Assembly (NCBI GenBank): GCA_021199975.1
Contig: JAJQHF010000092.1
Location: 1-17,267 of the forward strand
Origin: Candidatus Gastranaerophilales bacterium
GTDB lineage: Bacteria > Cyanobacteriota > Vampirovibrionia > Gastranaerophilales > Gastranaerophilaceae
DNA: 17,267 nt
Direction: 5' to 3'
How positions within the stretch are numbered: position 1 is the first letter of the stretch; each line of letters starts with the position of its first letter. Positions 5,896 to 13,365 of the stretch are shown here, one piece after another. The notes beneath the pieces were generated by a model. It was not told the DNA's origin, ran no database searches, and worked only from the letters and a program-made list of their open reading frames with translations. Position numbers and translations under genes: made by a program.

Positions 5896-7257
5896 ATGAA
5901 TATTAAAACGAAATTAGCAACCGTTTTCTTGAGTGTTACCTTGTTGTTAGGCGGTATTTCTTCTGCTTTTGCAAAAGATTATACAGATGTCCCTGACGAT
6001 TACTGGGCTGCAGAAGAAATTGAAGATGTTGTTACGAAAAAGATTGTTCCCGTGTATGGGGATAAGACTTACAGACCTTTAGATACCGTAACCAGGGTTG
6101 ATTGGACAGAATGGCTATTAAGAGCTTTAGGACTGTCACAAGCACCTATAACAAGTGAACCGAATTATTCCGATGTTACACAGCAGACATTTGGTTATCC
6201 TTCTATCGCAAGATCTGATCAATTTGGTTTAATATATGGTTATACAGATGGTGAATTTAAACCTCAAAGATTTATAACAAAAGTTGAAACAGCTTCCATT
6301 ATGAGTCACATTACGAAAGATTCAGAAGTTAATACCGGTGTTTTAAATCAATTTGCAGATTCAAACGAAATTCCTGCTTGGGGTGTTTTCCCGTTTTCTA
6401 AAGCAATTAAATACGGCTTATATGTTAACTATCCTTTAGAAACAGAATTAAATCCTAACAGAGAATTAAATAGAGCAGAAGCTGCTGTTCTTCTTGCTAG
6501 ATTAATGAAAGCTTTAAATTTAGTTGAAGACGATTATAAAGCTGAAGAACCCGCACCGCCTGAAGAACCAAAAGAATATATGTTATCAGTTGAACATCTT
6601 AATGAATATGACAAGGCTGTTGTTGACAGAGTTAATATTACAAACTTAAGAATGATTATTTTAGCTAAAAATGTATTTAAAGTTTCTTTTGTTGAATCTT
6701 TCAATTCTACAAAACACAATATAGGCGATGTTATTACTTTCTACTTTAAAAAAGATGTTGTAACAAAAGAAGGTACATTGGTTATCCCTGCAAATACAAA
6801 ATTATATGCAACAATCGAAGAATTAAGAGATAAAAAATGGCTTAATAAAAATACCGAAGTATATTTACACTTTACAAAAATGGTATTTCCAAATGGGCAT
6901 GAATATGATTTCATAGCGAGAGTATTAAATAATGACGAAGGTGTTTTAACTGAAAATAAATGGCTTAAACCTTTAGAATACACAGTTGCAGGTGCTGCAA
7001 TAGGAGGTGCTGCAATAGGTCTTCCCGTCGGTGCCGCAAATGACAGATCCGGTGATGGTATGGCAATAGGTTTCCCAACCGGTGCAGGTGTTGGTTTGGT
7101 AGCTGGTTTCTTAACTCCGGGCGTTAATTATAAAGCAAGAGCCAATGAAGATATTCTTATTGAATTAAAAGTTGATTGCAGTTTATATAATGACTATGTT
7201 CAGCAAGTCACAACAAAAACAACTACAACAACCACAACAACAAAATCTTCAAAATAA
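5896..7257 (+). CDS. SLH-repeat surface protein with glycine-zipper C-terminal domain
   Basis: Exported protein of 453 residues. Residues 1-26 are a signal peptide (cleavage after AFA). Three S-layer-homology repeats follow: YTDVPDDYWAAEEIEDVV (about 29-80), YSDVTQQTFGYPSIAR with YGYTDGEFKP (about 90-140), and FADSNEIPAWGVFPFSKAI with LNRAEAAVLLARLM (about 153-210). SLH repeats bind cell-wall polymers or, in cyanobacteria and relatives, tether outer-membrane proteins to peptidoglycan. A Pro/Glu linker (APPEEPKE) leads to a beta-rich domain with GTLVIPANTKLYATI, then a glycine-zipper (VAGAAIGGAAIGLPVGAA, GAGVGLVAGF; about 368-415) that may enter a membrane. The C-terminus ends in a Thr/Lys tract. 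It replaces the porin barrel usual behind SLH repeats in cyanobacteria. The SD is GAGG five bases before the ATG. It is monocistronic, ending at a strong terminator. Confidence 0.85.
   Translation: MNIKTKLATVFLSVTLLLGGISSAFAKDYTDVPDDYWAAEEIEDVVTKKIVPVYGDKTYRPLDTVTRVDWTEWLLRALGLSQAPITSEPNYSDVTQQTFGYPSIARSDQFGLIYGYTDGEFKPQRFITKVETASIMSHITKDSEVNTGVLNQFADSNEIPAWGVFPFSKAIKYGLYVNYPLETELNPNRELNRAEAAVLLARLMKALNLVEDDYKAEEPAPPEEPKEYMLSVEHLNEYDKAVVDRVNITNLRMIILAKNVFKVSFVESFNSTKHNIGDVITFYFKKDVVTKEGTLVIPANTKLYATIEELRDKKWLNKNTEVYLHFTKMVFPNGHEYDFIARVLNNDEGVLTENKWLKPLEYTVAGAAIGGAAIGLPVGAANDRSGDGMAIGFPTGAGVGLVAGFLTPGVNYKARANEDILIELKVDCSLYNDYVQQVTTKTTTTTTTTKSSK
7206..7251 (+). repeat. ACA/ACT triplet tract encoding a Thr-rich tail
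   Basis: Almost uninterrupted Thr codons (ACA, ACT, ACC) with a few Lys codons encode TTKTTTTTTTTK just before the stop of the SLH gene. Such triplet tracts can vary in length. The polythreonine tail could be an extended or O-glycosylated end; that is inference. Confidence 0.6.
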
Positions 7258-7274
7258 TAATTAAAACAGATGAG

Positions 7275-7303
7275 AAAACCCCGATATATTTATCGGGGTT
7301 TTT
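7275..7303 (+). terminator. Intrinsic terminator of the SLH gene
   Basis: AACCCCGATA (7277-7286), loop TATT and TATCGGGGTT (7291-7300) form a perfect 10-bp stem running into a T tract; flanking A and T runs extend it. It lies 18 bp after the stop and would also work weakly in reverse. Confidence 0.95.
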
Positions 7304-7304
7304 C

Positions 7305-7332
7305 TTGTAAAACAGTAATTTTTATTTATAAT
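7305..7332 (+). promoter_or_regulatory. Promoter of the HEAT-nitroreductase unit, leaderless spacing
   Basis: TTGTAA (7305-7310), a 16-base spacer and a perfect TATAAT (7327-7332). The expected start coincides with the A of the ATG at 7339. No Shine-Dalgarno sequence precedes that ATG, so a leaderless transcript is likely. Confidence 0.6.
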
Positions 7333-7338
7333 AAATAT

Positions 7339-8580
7339 ATGGAAAATCTTGATTTGTATTTAAAGAATTTAACGGGAAAAGACGAGATTAAAGCTCGGGA
7401 AGCGGCTGTTTATCTTATAGAAAATTCTGATTTAAAGTTATTTGAAATGTTAGTTGAAAAATCTGAAATGCTTTTTGATTTTGTTAGAGATAACGTATCC
7501 AAGAGAATTGAAAAAGCTGTTTCCAAAGATAATTTTATGAATATTATTAATTTTTTTAATATATATTCAATTTATTATGATAGTTTATTTGCAAATATTT
7601 TAGCAAAACATGCCAATCAAGACTTAACTGATGAAATGTTTGATATGCTTGAAAAAGGAAGTATTGCACAAAAAACATATTCAGCTAAATATTTTTCGGT
7701 AATTCCTGATACTGTTGCATTAGAACCGTTAAGTAAATATGCTTTTGATGATGATGAGAATTTAAGTTATAATGCCGCAGAAGCTTTAGGGCAAATGCAG
7801 GATGATATTTCTTTTGATATTGCATTAAGTTTTTTGGAATCCGATGATGATTTTGAAAAACTTAAAGCTGTTAAATTTTTTGCGGCTTATGGAAGAAATT
7901 ACCCCTTCAAAGATATTTTTAAGGCAATGCACTGTTCTAAAATGCCTGAAAATATTGCAGGGCAAATTCCTTATATGGAAAGTTTGATTACGCTGTTTGA
8001 TACAGAAAATAAGCAAGATGTTTTAGCGGTAATCGATAATATTTTGTCGGGTTTGGGAGAAATTCTCCCGATTGCGGATATTTTCCAATTTGAATTATAT
8101 GAAGTTTTAGATAAGCTTATTAATTTAAATTTCAATGATAATGACAATTCAAGTAAAATATCGGAAATCCTTCTTTCGGCGCTTTCTAAGTTTACAATGT
8201 TTTGTGAAAATCAAGAGTATATATTTGATGAAGATAAAAATACTAAATATGAAGTATCATCAATTTTAAAGCTTTTACAAGGACAGGGAAAAGAATTTTG
8301 GAAAAAGCAGGAACAATATTTACTTAATGAATTAAATAAATCAAATGAAAGAATTCTTTCGGCATTACATGTTATTTCTGAATTTAAATTAAATAATTCC
8401 GTTGAAGAAGTAAGAGTTTTATTAAATTCTGACGACGAGATTGTTATTTGTGAAGCGCTGAATACTTTAAAAACATTGAATTCGATTAATGATATTGATA
8501 CCGCAGCTATATCAAAGAGGATACAAAATCCCAATATTAAAGCTGTTATAGAAAATATAAAAAACGGATATTGCTGTTAA
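7339..8580 (+). CDS. HEAT-like repeat protein
   Basis: Soluble protein of 413 residues made of paired alpha helices with HEAT/armadillo-type character. Examples are EIKAREAAVYLIENSD, DENLSYNAAEALGQMQDD, EKLKAVKFFAAYG and DEIVICEALNTLKTLNSIND. Such proteins are scaffolds for protein-protein contacts. There is no signal peptide or membrane segment. The frame is open to 7270, but that start lies inside the preceding terminator, so I take ATG 7339, where the helical repeats begin and which directly follows a TATAAT promoter. The nitroreductase gene starts 14 bp downstream and is surely co-transcribed. The protein ends in GYCC, a free double cysteine whose role is unknown. No catalytic motif is visible. 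Confidence 0.8.
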   Translation: MENLDLYLKNLTGKDEIKAREAAVYLIENSDLKLFEMLVEKSEMLFDFVRDNVSKRIEKAVSKDNFMNIINFFNIYSIYYDSLFANILAKHANQDLTDEMFDMLEKGSIAQKTYSAKYFSVIPDTVALEPLSKYAFDDDENLSYNAAEALGQMQDDISFDIALSFLESDDDFEKLKAVKFFAAYGRNYPFKDIFKAMHCSKMPENIAGQIPYMESLITLFDTENKQDVLAVIDNILSGLGEILPIADIFQFELYEVLDKLINLNFNDNDNSSKISEILLSALSKFTMFCENQEYIFDEDKNTKYEVSSILKLLQGQGKEFWKKQEQYLLNELNKSNERILSALHVISEFKLNNSVEEVRVLLNSDDEIVICEALNTLKTLNSINDIDTAAISKRIQNPNIKAVIENIKNGYCC

Positions 8581-8594
8581 AAAAGGAGAAACTT

Positions 8595-9140
8595 ATGGAA
8601 ACAATCAAATGTATAAAGGAAAGAAGAACTATAAGAAGATTTCAAAATAAAGAAATTGACAATGAAGTGATAAAGGAAATTATTTCTGCTGCTTCATATT
8701 CACCTTCTTGGAAGAATTCTCAAACTCCACGTTATACAGTAATAAAGAATAAAGAGCTGAAAGATGAAATAGCCAAAGAAGGTGTTCTCGGTTTTTCTTG
8801 GAATACAGGTAATATAATGTCAAGTCAGGCACTTGTTGTTGTTTCATATAAAAACGGTATTTGCGGTTATGAACCGGACGGAACATTTTCTACTTCTAAA
8901 GGCGCAAGCTGGCAAATGTTTGATGCGGGAATTGCGACGCAGACATTTTGTCTTGCGGCATGGGATTTAGGTATAGGTGCGGTTATTATGGGTATTTTTG
9001 ATGAAAATGTTGTTGCAAAAAAAATCAACCTGCCTGAAGATGAAACGGCTGCTGTATTAATAGGTATCGGCTATCCTGAAGCAAATGCATCTGTTCCGAA
9101 TAAAAAAAGTGTTGATGAATTATTAAGAATAGCCGAATAA
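8595..9140 (+). CDS. Nitroreductase-family flavoprotein
   Basis: Protein of 181 residues, the usual size for small FMN-dependent nitroreductase-fold oxidoreductases that use NAD(P)H to reduce nitro compounds, quinones or similar substrates. Visible signatures are the N-terminal FMN-phosphate-binding RRTIRRF (10-16), AASYSPSWKNSQTPRY (the PSxxNxQP-like substrate/FMN loop), DAGIATQTFCLAAWDLGIGAV, and the C-terminal LIGIGYPE. The frame extends to 8571, but AAGGAG at 8583-8588 places the start at ATG 8595. It is the second gene of a unit with the HEAT protein. The physiological substrate cannot be read from the sequence. Confidence 0.9.
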   Translation: METIKCIKERRTIRRFQNKEIDNEVIKEIISAASYSPSWKNSQTPRYTVIKNKELKDEIAKEGVLGFSWNTGNIMSSQALVVVSYKNGICGYEPDGTFSTSKGASWQMFDAGIATQTFCLAAWDLGIGAVIMGIFDENVVAKKINLPEDETAAVLIGIGYPEANASVPNKKSVDELLRIAE

Positions 9141-9185
9141 TATTTTTATATATTATAAATATAGCCAAAATGCAAGCGAATAAAG

Positions 9186-9215
9186 GGTGTTAAGCTTTTA
9201 AACGCCGATTTTTGT
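9186..9215 (+). terminator. Possible weak terminator after the nitroreductase gene
   Basis: GGTGTT (9186-9191) can pair with AACGCC (9201-9206), with one G-T pair, around a ten-base loop; GATTTTT follows. The stem is short, so the call is tentative. Confidence 0.4.
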
Positions 9216-9235
9216 AATATAATAAATAAAAAATC

Positions 9236-9265
9236 TTGACTTTGTTATTATTGAGAACATAAAAT
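9236..9265 (+). promoter_or_regulatory. Promoter of the glutamate synthase operon, leaderless spacing
   Basis: TTGACT (9236-9241), an 18-base spacer and TAAAAT (9260-9265). The predicted start is about 9272, two bases before the ATG at 9274. No ribosome-binding site is present next to that ATG, so the mRNA is probably leaderless. Confidence 0.6.
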
Positions 9266-9273
9266 ATAAAAGT

Positions 9274-10380
9274 ATGTGTAGAATTGGCGCAATAAAATCA
9301 AAAAAGTATTTACACCCCTCTATAGCCTTAAAATTAATGCGATCACAACAAAAAGGGCATGATAATTCTGGCTTTGCATTTGTAATGCAGGATTTAGGCG
9401 GAATTTTCGGTGCGCATAAGGATTTGCCTATTTTGTCAATGTCAGCAACTGTTGAAGGTTCAAGAAGAGCGGAAGATATATTGCATAATTTGGGATTTAC
9501 TCGTGTGCTTCAATGGTCGCCTGAAATAAATAATCAAAAGGGTTTAAAAATAGAACCTATGCCTACATACGTATTTGAAGCTTTTCAATATCCAAAAAGC
9601 CATAAATATGCTACAAAAGAAGAAAAAGAAGAGCTTTTAATCGATACGGCTCTGCTTTTAAGAAGGGAATTGGAAAAAGACAATTCAGGTTTCATGTTCT
9701 CTTTTTGGCCTGACGTATTAACTTTAAAGGAGATAGGAAGTCCGAAAGATATAGGTACATACTTCGGTTTATGGGAAGAAAATGAAGAATTGTGCGCTAA
9801 AATAATAACGGCGCAATGCAGACAAAATACGAATTATGATATTGTAAGGTATGCTGCTCATCCGTTCTTTTTAGAAGGATATACGGTGCTTGCTAACGGA
9901 GAAAATACATTTTTTGAAAAGAACAGAGATTACCAGCAGTCTTTATACAAAGGATATATCGGGTTTGAATCCGATTCTCAATGTTTCTTATATACTCTGC
10001 ATTATACAAATAAAATTTTAAATTGGCCTGTTTCATATTATAAACATACAATTACACCTTTAAGTTACGAAGAAATAGAACAAAGAGAAGATAAGGATGT
10101 ATTACTAAGAATAAAAGCTTCGCTGTCGCATTTGGAGATAAACGGACCTAACACTATATTAGGTGTTCTTCCGGACGGAGAAATGTTATGTGTATGTGAT
10201 TCAAAGAAGCTCCGCCCCGTTGTTATAGGGCAGGATGAGGATACAGTAATAATGACTTCTGAAGTTAACGGTATTAATGATATAATGCAAAACAGGGATG
10301 TAACAAAAGATATTTATCCTAATGAAAAGGAAACAATAATAGTGACAAATGATTTAACGGTGGAAAGATGGCAACAATAA
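9274..10380 (+). CDS. Glutamate synthase glutamine-amidotransferase subunit (class II, Ntn type)
   Basis: Protein of 368 residues equal to the N-terminal amidotransferase domain of large glutamate synthases, here a separate chain as in archaeal-type and Thermotoga-type enzymes. It begins Met-Cys-Arg-Ile-Gly; after Met removal Cys2 is the N-terminal nucleophile that releases ammonia from glutamine. QQKGHDNSGFAF (29-40) corresponds to the conserved RGxxxxGxG-like loop. KIITAQCRQNTNYDIVRYAAHPFF and YTVLANGENTFF match the family's RxxTNGxxxxxxxHPF and NGEI loops. The C-terminal ILGVLPDGEMLCVCDSKKLRPVVIG is the usual DRnGLRP-like strand. It is the first gene of the operon and overlaps the next gene by 13 bp, which suggests translational coupling. 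Ammonia would pass to the FMN subunit encoded next. Confidence 0.9.
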   Translation: MCRIGAIKSKKYLHPSIALKLMRSQQKGHDNSGFAFVMQDLGGIFGAHKDLPILSMSATVEGSRRAEDILHNLGFTRVLQWSPEINNQKGLKIEPMPTYVFEAFQYPKSHKYATKEEKEELLIDTALLLRRELEKDNSGFMFSFWPDVLTLKEIGSPKDIGTYFGLWEENEELCAKIITAQCRQNTNYDIVRYAAHPFFLEGYTVLANGENTFFEKNRDYQQSLYKGYIGFESDSQCFLYTLHYTNKILNWPVSYYKHTITPLSYEEIEQREDKDVLLRIKASLSHLEINGPNTILGVLPDGEMLCVCDSKKLRPVVIGQDEDTVIMTSEVNGINDIMQNRDVTKDIYPNEKETIIVTNDLTVERWQQ

Positions 10381-11996
10381 GTATAAACGGGCTTCATTTA
10401 GATGATTTGCCATGGATTATTGATTATGACGAAACAAAATGTATTCAATGCGGAAAATGTACGGCAGTATGTTCTTTCGGCGCAATTAATCCTGTTGTTG
10501 AAAAAAGAAGGAAACCTGCTTCAGGTATACAAAAACCGTCATTTGATAAAATTCTTGTAATAAAACAGAATGTATCTTTTTCACATCATTGCGTAGGCTG
10601 CGGAATGTGTTCAAGAGTATGTCCTAACGGCGCAATTAAAGCCGTAAGAAATTTTAATGACAGATATTCTGTTCGTTATCGTGCGGCGAAGGGAGATTCA
10701 CTGAAAAAAGGAGGACGTTCAAATCTTAATACGGAAGGAAGAACACTCGACAAAATAAAAATCGGACGTATTTCGCAAATGACAGACCCTTCATTAGATG
10801 CGGCAAGACATAAATTTGAGTTAAAAACTCCGTTTGGAAGGGTGCTTTCTGCCGATAAATTAGCTCTCCACTTTGAAAACGGTAAAATGGAATTATCAAA
10901 ACATTTACCGCCAAACAGATGGATATATCCTGTTATTATGGGCGATATGTCTATCGGAGCTATTTCTTGGCGAATGTGGGAAGCAATGGCAATTGCAACC
11001 GCTTATTTAAACGAGGTTATGGGTATTCCCGTAAGAATGTGTACGGGAGAAGGCGGTATTCCTGTAAGATTATTAAAATCACGTTATGTTAAATATATGA
11101 TTCTTCAAATTGCCTCAGGGCATTTCGGCTGGAATAGAATTATATCAGCCATGCCTGATATGGTTGAGGATCCTGCAGGTATTTTAATAAAAATAGGACA
11201 GGGCGCAAAACCCGGTGACGGCGGATTATTAATGGCAAGTAAAGTTGCACGTTATGTTCAGGAAATAAGAGGGGTTCCTAAGGCTGATTTATTAAGTCCT
11301 CCTACTCATCAGGGCTTATATTCAATTGAAGAATCCGTACAAAAAATGTTTTTATCAATGAATGCGGCTTTTAATTTCAGGGTACCTGTCGCCATAAAAG
11401 TTGCAGCCTCTGTTACGAGTGTTTCCGTGTATAATAATTTGCTCAGAGACCCTTATAACATAGTGGGCGGATTTTTCTTAGACGGCTTAGCAGGCGGAAC
11501 AGGTGCTGCTCATGAAATTTCATTAAACCATACGGGGCATCCCATTACATCTAAGTTAAGAGATTGCTATCTTGCGGCGGTTCATCAGGGCAGACAAGGG
11601 GAAATACCTCTGTTTGCAGGAGGAGGATTAGGACAAACAGGAAGTTTCGCCGCCGATGCTTTTAAACTTATATGTTTAGGTGCAAATGGTGTATTTATGG
11701 GACGCATGCTTTTGGAAACTGCAGGATGTGTCGGAAATGATACGGGGAAATGTAACGCATGCAATACGGGGTTATGCCCCGCAGGTCTTGCAACACAAGA
11801 TGTCTGCCTGACAAAACGGCTTGATATTGATGTAGCCGCACAAAATATAGTAAATTATTTTATAGCAACGGATATGGAGCTTAAAAAACTTATGGGTCCC
11901 GTAGGAAACTCAACTCTTCCGATAGGGAGGTCGGATGCTTTGATTACGGTTGACAAACACGTTTCTAACAGGCTTGATATCCAGTATGTGTGCTGA
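10368..11996 (+). CDS. Glutamate synthase FMN subunit with N-terminal 2x[4Fe-4S] ferredoxin domain
   Basis: Protein of 542 residues with the synthase barrel (Glu_synthase family) that binds FMN and makes glutamate from 2-oxoglutarate and ammonia. The N-terminal ferredoxin module has Cys25/28/31/35 and Cys75/78/81/85, each CxxCxxCxxxC. The barrel shows MGDMSIGAISW, TGEGG, QGAKPGDGG (Lys281), LSPPTHQGLYSIE, DGLAGGTGA and AGGGLGQTG, all typical of the family. The cysteine cluster CNACNTGLCPAGLATQD (462-478, with Cys454 before it) matches the site of the 3Fe-4S cluster in larger glutamate synthases. The start at 10368 overlaps the end of the amidotransferase gene; GGTGG lies just before. The GXGXG subunit follows 17 bp downstream. 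Confidence 0.92.
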   Translation: MATISINGLHLDDLPWIIDYDETKCIQCGKCTAVCSFGAINPVVEKRRKPASGIQKPSFDKILVIKQNVSFSHHCVGCGMCSRVCPNGAIKAVRNFNDRYSVRYRAAKGDSLKKGGRSNLNTEGRTLDKIKIGRISQMTDPSLDAARHKFELKTPFGRVLSADKLALHFENGKMELSKHLPPNRWIYPVIMGDMSIGAISWRMWEAMAIATAYLNEVMGIPVRMCTGEGGIPVRLLKSRYVKYMILQIASGHFGWNRIISAMPDMVEDPAGILIKIGQGAKPGDGGLLMASKVARYVQEIRGVPKADLLSPPTHQGLYSIEESVQKMFLSMNAAFNFRVPVAIKVAASVTSVSVYNNLLRDPYNIVGGFFLDGLAGGTGAAHEISLNHTGHPITSKLRDCYLAAVHQGRQGEIPLFAGGGLGQTGSFAADAFKLICLGANGVFMGRMLLETAGCVGNDTGKCNACNTGLCPAGLATQDVCLTKRLDIDVAAQNIVNYFIATDMELKKLMGPVGNSTLPIGRSDALITVDKHVSNRLDIQYVC

Positions 11997-12013
11997 TTAT
12001 TCGGAACTAAAGT

Positions 12014-13090
12014 ATGAACAAAGAAGTATTTAAAATAAAAACGTTAATTGATAACAACAGGATGTCTACACAAGAGCTTCTTCAATTAATTACGTCAAAA
12101 TTAGAAGAAGGCTATACAGAATTTGAAATAGAAGCATGCGGACAGCATAATATCGGAGGTTCCTCCTGGGCAAAAGACAGAAGTAAAGAACTTGTTTTTA
12201 AACTTAAAAATCCGGGGCAGAGAGTCGGAGCTATGGCATTGGCAGGCACAACAATATATGTGGAAGGTTCTGCTCCTGCTGATGTAGGCTGGTTAAATTC
12301 GGGCGCAAAAATTGTTGTAAACGGTGATTGCGGTGATACCGCAGCACATTGCGCCGCAGGCGGTAAAATATATGTATCAGGCAGAGTTGGCACCCGCTCG
12401 GGCGCATTAATGAAACATGACCCTAAGTTTGAACTCCCTGAACTTTGGGTTCTAAAAAACACAGGTTCTTTTAGTTTTGAATTTATGGGCGGCGGAATTG
12501 CCGTGGTCTGCGGCTATGATTGCGATGATATGTCTTCTGTTTTAGGCAGCCGCTCATGCGTCGGAATGGTTGGCGGAACCATATATGTAAGGGGTAATGT
12601 TGAGGATATTTCTGACAGTGTTGATATCAAGGAATTAAATGAAGAAGATATAATATTTCTTTCCTCAGGCATGGAAAAATTTCTTAAAAATATAAAAAAA
12701 GATGCGTTATATGTTGAGCTCTCTAAATGGGAGAATTGGAAAAAAATAGTTCCCATGCCTTCTGATAAAAAAGAAAAAAAGATGTCTGTTTCAGATTTTC
12801 GTAAAAATTGTTGGATAGAAAACGGTATTTTCGGAGATTTTATAAAAGATGATTTTGTTGTTTATTCACTACCCGCAACGGCTAACGGAAGAATAAGAAT
12901 TCCTAAATGGGATAAAACAAATTGTGTTGACTGTAAAATATGTTTAAATAACTGTCCTCAAAATGCTATTACAGAAGAAGCTAAAATATATTCAACTTTG
13001 GAGGATAAATGTATTGGCTGCGGAATATGTTCTGCTGTTTGCCCAAAACACTGTTGGAACTTAATTTCAAATAGAAAAGAAATTTCCTAA
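12014..13090 (+). CDS. Glutamate synthase GXGXG subunit fused to a C-terminal 2x[4Fe-4S] ferredoxin domain
   Basis: Protein of 358 residues. Residues about 10-230 form the right-handed beta-helix of the glutamate synthase C-terminal (GXGXG) domain: GQHNIGGSSW, GTTIYVEGSAPADVGWLNSGAKIVVNG, GGKIYVSGRVGTRSG and VGGTIYVRGNV. In the large enzyme this domain is structural and helps couple the active sites. After a linker, residues about 295-350 carry a bacterial-type ferredoxin with Cys304/307/310/314 and Cys333/336/339/343, each followed by Pro. This fusion is less usual; in Thermotoga-like operons the extra ferredoxin is, to my knowledge, a separate gene. It lies 17 bp after the FMN subunit, with only a weak GGAA ribosome site, and ends the operon. 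No gltD-like flavoprotein follows, so the electron donor may be ferredoxin or an enzyme encoded elsewhere. Confidence 0.9.
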   Translation: MNKEVFKIKTLIDNNRMSTQELLQLITSKLEEGYTEFEIEACGQHNIGGSSWAKDRSKELVFKLKNPGQRVGAMALAGTTIYVEGSAPADVGWLNSGAKIVVNGDCGDTAAHCAAGGKIYVSGRVGTRSGALMKHDPKFELPELWVLKNTGSFSFEFMGGGIAVVCGYDCDDMSSVLGSRSCVGMVGGTIYVRGNVEDISDSVDIKELNEEDIIFLSSGMEKFLKNIKKDALYVELSKWENWKKIVPMPSDKKEKKMSVSDFRKNCWIENGIFGDFIKDDFVVYSLPATANGRIRIPKWDKTNCVDCKICLNNCPQNAITEEAKIYSTLEDKCIGCGICSAVCPKHCWNLISNRKEIS

Positions 13091-13135
13091 ATAAAATAGT
13101 GTTATATTCTGCCGCATACATGCTCAGTTATCTAA

Positions 13136-13156
13136 TACAAATTCACGAATTTTGTA
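13136..13156. promoter_or_regulatory. Imperfect inverted repeat downstream of the glutamate synthase operon
   Basis: TACAAATTC and GAATTTTGTA flank AC, forming a near-perfect inverted repeat with one extra T. No T tract follows, so it resembles a protein-binding site more than a terminator. Function unknown. Confidence 0.35.
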
Positions 13157-13250
13157 TATCTATCTCAACTTATTCATTTTGTAAATCATCCTCGTTTACA
13201 CTGTGGTGCTTAGTTTTGTTTCTTAGACAAGAAAATAATTTTTACTTGTA

Positions 13251-13288
13251 TAACAAAATTGTGTTAACAAAATTGTAAACAATTGTAA
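13251..13288 (+). promoter_or_regulatory. Three tandem AACAA(AA)TTGT elements upstream of the annexin-like gene
   Basis: TAACAAAATTGT occurs at 13251-13262 and 13265-13276, and AAACAATTGTA (containing the palindrome ACAATTGT) at 13277-13287. The array sits about 25 bp upstream of the -35 box of the next gene, where operators or activator sites are common. No known regulator motif is claimed. Confidence 0.45.
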
Positions 13289-13313
13289 AGTTTAAATGGT
13301 TAAATTCTAAAGT

Positions 13314-13341
13314 TTTACCCGCTGGAACCGAAATATATAAT
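13314..13341 (+). promoter_or_regulatory. Promoter of the annexin-like gene
   Basis: TTTACC (13314-13319), a 16-base spacer and a perfect TATAAT (13336-13341). The start would be at about 13348, and AAGGAG (13354-13359) stands seven bases before the ATG at 13366. Confidence 0.55.
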
Positions 13342-13365
13342 AAGGAAAAGAAAAAGGAGTATAGT

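Noticed and set aside
7270..7338. N-terminal extension of the HEAT-repeat gene to the ATG at 7270
   Set aside because: The extension would be encoded by the terminator hairpin and promoter; ATG 7339 fits the repeats and the promoter.
8571..8594. Earlier nitroreductase start at 8571
   Set aside because: It overlaps the end of the upstream gene, whereas AAGGAG at 8583-8588 is well placed for ATG 8595.
12112..12462. Long open frame on the minus strand within the GXGXG subunit gene
   Set aside because: It is antisense to a clearly conserved coding region; its composition follows from the codons of the real gene.
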